A stretch of DNA of 64,000 nucleotides from Syntrophobacterales bacterium (GTDB taxonomy: Bacteria > Desulfobacterota > Desulfobaccia > Desulfobaccales > 0-14-0-80-60-11). How positions within the stretch are numbered: the stretch's first letter is position 1; each line of letters starts with the position of its first letter. The notes beneath the pieces were generated by a model. The model was given only the letters and a program-made list of their open reading frames with translations. It was not told where the DNA came from and ran no database searches. The stretch spans positions 82,075 through 146,074 of the forward strand of contig JAILZL010000003.1 in NCBI GenBank assembly GCA_023512475.1, read 5' to 3'. A program made the translations under genes and the position numbers. Shown here in pieces: positions 63,284 through 64,000 of the stretch.

Positions 63284-63724
63284 TTATACCTTGCCGTGGA
63301 TGAATTTGGCGATGAGCTCCTCCCACTCCACCGCCGACTCGGTCTCCCGGATGCGCCCCCCGGGGGGGATGGGCTTGTCGCCACTTCCCGGGGAGAGCTT
63401 GACGAACTTGTCGCCGATGATGCCCTTGGTGCGGATGGAGGCGATGGCGTCCTCCTTCAGCTCCACCCAGGGCCTCAGGCGCAGCACCAGGACGGCCCGG
63501 CTGTCGGGCCCCACCCGGACGCTCTCCACCCGGCCCACCTCCACGCCCGCCACTTCCACTGCGGCCCCCTCCTTGATGCCGGAGACGTTGTCAAAGATGG
63601 CGCTCACCTGATAGCCCCGCTGCAAGATTTCCGTCTCCCCCAGGTGGACGGCCAGATAAATGAGGCAGGCCACCCCCAGAAGGACAAAGAGCCCCACTGC
63701 CAGTTCCGCTGTGCCTTTGTGCAT
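63284..63724 (-). CDS. mlaD: MlaD, MCE-domain lipid transport subunit
   Basis: A 146-residue protein with one N-terminal membrane helix (AVGLFVLLGVACLIYLAVHLGE) and a single MCE domain (YQVSAIFDNVSGIKEGAAVEVAGVEVGRVESVRVG, then TKGIIGDKFVKLSPGSGDKPIPPGGRI). It forms the hexameric periplasmic ring of the Mla transporter. It lies 8 bases behind mlaF. Confidence 0.94.
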   Translation of the reverse strand: MHKGTAELAVGLFVLLGVACLIYLAVHLGETEILQRGYQVSAIFDNVSGIKEGAAVEVAGVEVGRVESVRVGPDSRAVLVLRLRPWVELKEDAIASIRTKGIIGDKFVKLSPGSGDKPIPPGGRIRETESAVEWEELIAKFIHGKV

Positions 63725-63732
63725 CTGTGCCC

Positions 63733-64000
63733 TCAGGATTCGTGGAAATCGGGTTCCCCACGGATGAAGCTTTGCACCACCGGGTCGGGATGGGCCTGGA
63801 TCTCCTCCGGGGTGCCCACCGCAATGATGCGGCCCCCGTGCAGCATGGCCACCCGGTCGGCGATGCGGAAGATGGCGGGGATGTCGTGACTCACCACCAC
63901 CCCGGTGTAGCCCGTCTCCCGATGGGTCTTCTCGATCAGGTGGAAGACGGCGTTGGTCATGGGGGGGTCCAGGCCCGTTACCGGCTCGTCGAAGAGGAGG
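63733..64000 (-). CDS. mlaF: MlaF-type ABC ATPase, partial (C-terminal part)
   Basis: Only the last 88 codons are in the window; the 5' part lies beyond base 64000. Visible are Walker B (LLFDEPVTGLDP), the H-loop region GVVVSHDIPAIFRIADRVAMLHGG and the end VQSFIRGEPDFHES, all typical of MlaF. It powers phospholipid transport with MlaE, MlaD and MlaC. Confidence 0.9.
   Translation of the reverse strand, partial: LLFDEPVTGLDPPMTNAVFHLIEKTHRETGYTGVVVSHDIPAIFRIADRVAMLHGGRIIAVGTPEEIQAHPDPVVQSFIRGEPDFHES

Overview
The window is GC-rich chromosomal DNA, densely packed with genes. A complete dsrMKJOP operon (18.6-23.75 kb) and a homocysteine-forming DUF39 enzyme point to a sulfate- or sulfite-reducing anaerobe of the Desulfobacterota (deltaproteobacterial) type, perhaps near Desulfobacca. 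Other Gram-negative markers are LpxL-like and Mla proteins, a TolC/EmrAB-type pump and a lipoprotein. There is no phage, transposase, integrase, CRISPR array or rRNA. One tRNA is present, tRNA-Ala(GGC).

Layout. 0-8.6 kb: a truncated aldehyde dehydrogenase, a nitrilase-family amidase, a sigma-70 factor with dksA, a YhaM-like nuclease, two sister universal stress proteins, a YihY membrane protein and a lipoprotein. 8.8-13.8 kb (minus strand): guaA, an ArsM-like methyltransferase, holB, ricT and an unknown coiled-coil gene. The methyltransferase has an in-frame TGA exactly at the conserved cysteine, followed by a SECIS-like hairpin and 48 more well-aligned codons, so it is very probably a selenoprotein. 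14-18 kb: pckA, a CBS protein with an HPP membrane protein, and small cysteine-rich or membrane proteins. 18.0-24.4 kb: the dsr operon, led by an RsbRD_N-domain protein and followed by a universal stress protein; its promoter carries a Rex-like operator over the -10. 24.4-31 kb: DUF72, a zinc-ribbon protein with a GQ-rich repeat, a site-2 protease with CBS domains, then lepA-hemW. 31-35 kb (minus): a sulfur-transfer operon (DUF39, LarE-like, ArsC, PP-loop protein). 35-49 kb: a B12-binding radical SAM enzyme, DUF4198, and a run with c-di-GMP flavour (HD-GYP, a frameshifted MinD/FlhG-like ATPase, a PilZ-like membrane protein and a degenerate primase-polymerase-like protein), then TrpB2, Nudix, a NapH/NapG-like polyferredoxin and DUF362. 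49-55 kb: a TetR regulator with twin operators driving a TolC-HlyD-MFS efflux system. 55-64 kb: guaB, ppx/gppA, hpt, tRNA-Ala, two glycosyltransferases, an LpxL-like acyltransferase, a PaaI thioesterase, and mlaC-mlaD-mlaF (the last cut by the window end).

The genes that most clearly work together are dsrMKJOP (electron transfer to dissimilatory sulfite reduction), the DUF39/LarE sulfur genes, the purine genes guaA, guaB and hpt (at separate sites), the efflux operon and the outer-membrane lipid genes. Four copies of a hairpin-forming intergenic repeat each lie just 3' of a minus-strand gene in the same orientation. The strongest new signals are the selenocysteine codon at 11,579-11,581, the Rex-like site on the dsr promoter, and the operon that joins a catalytically degenerate primase-polymerase fold to PilZ-like and MinD-like proteins.
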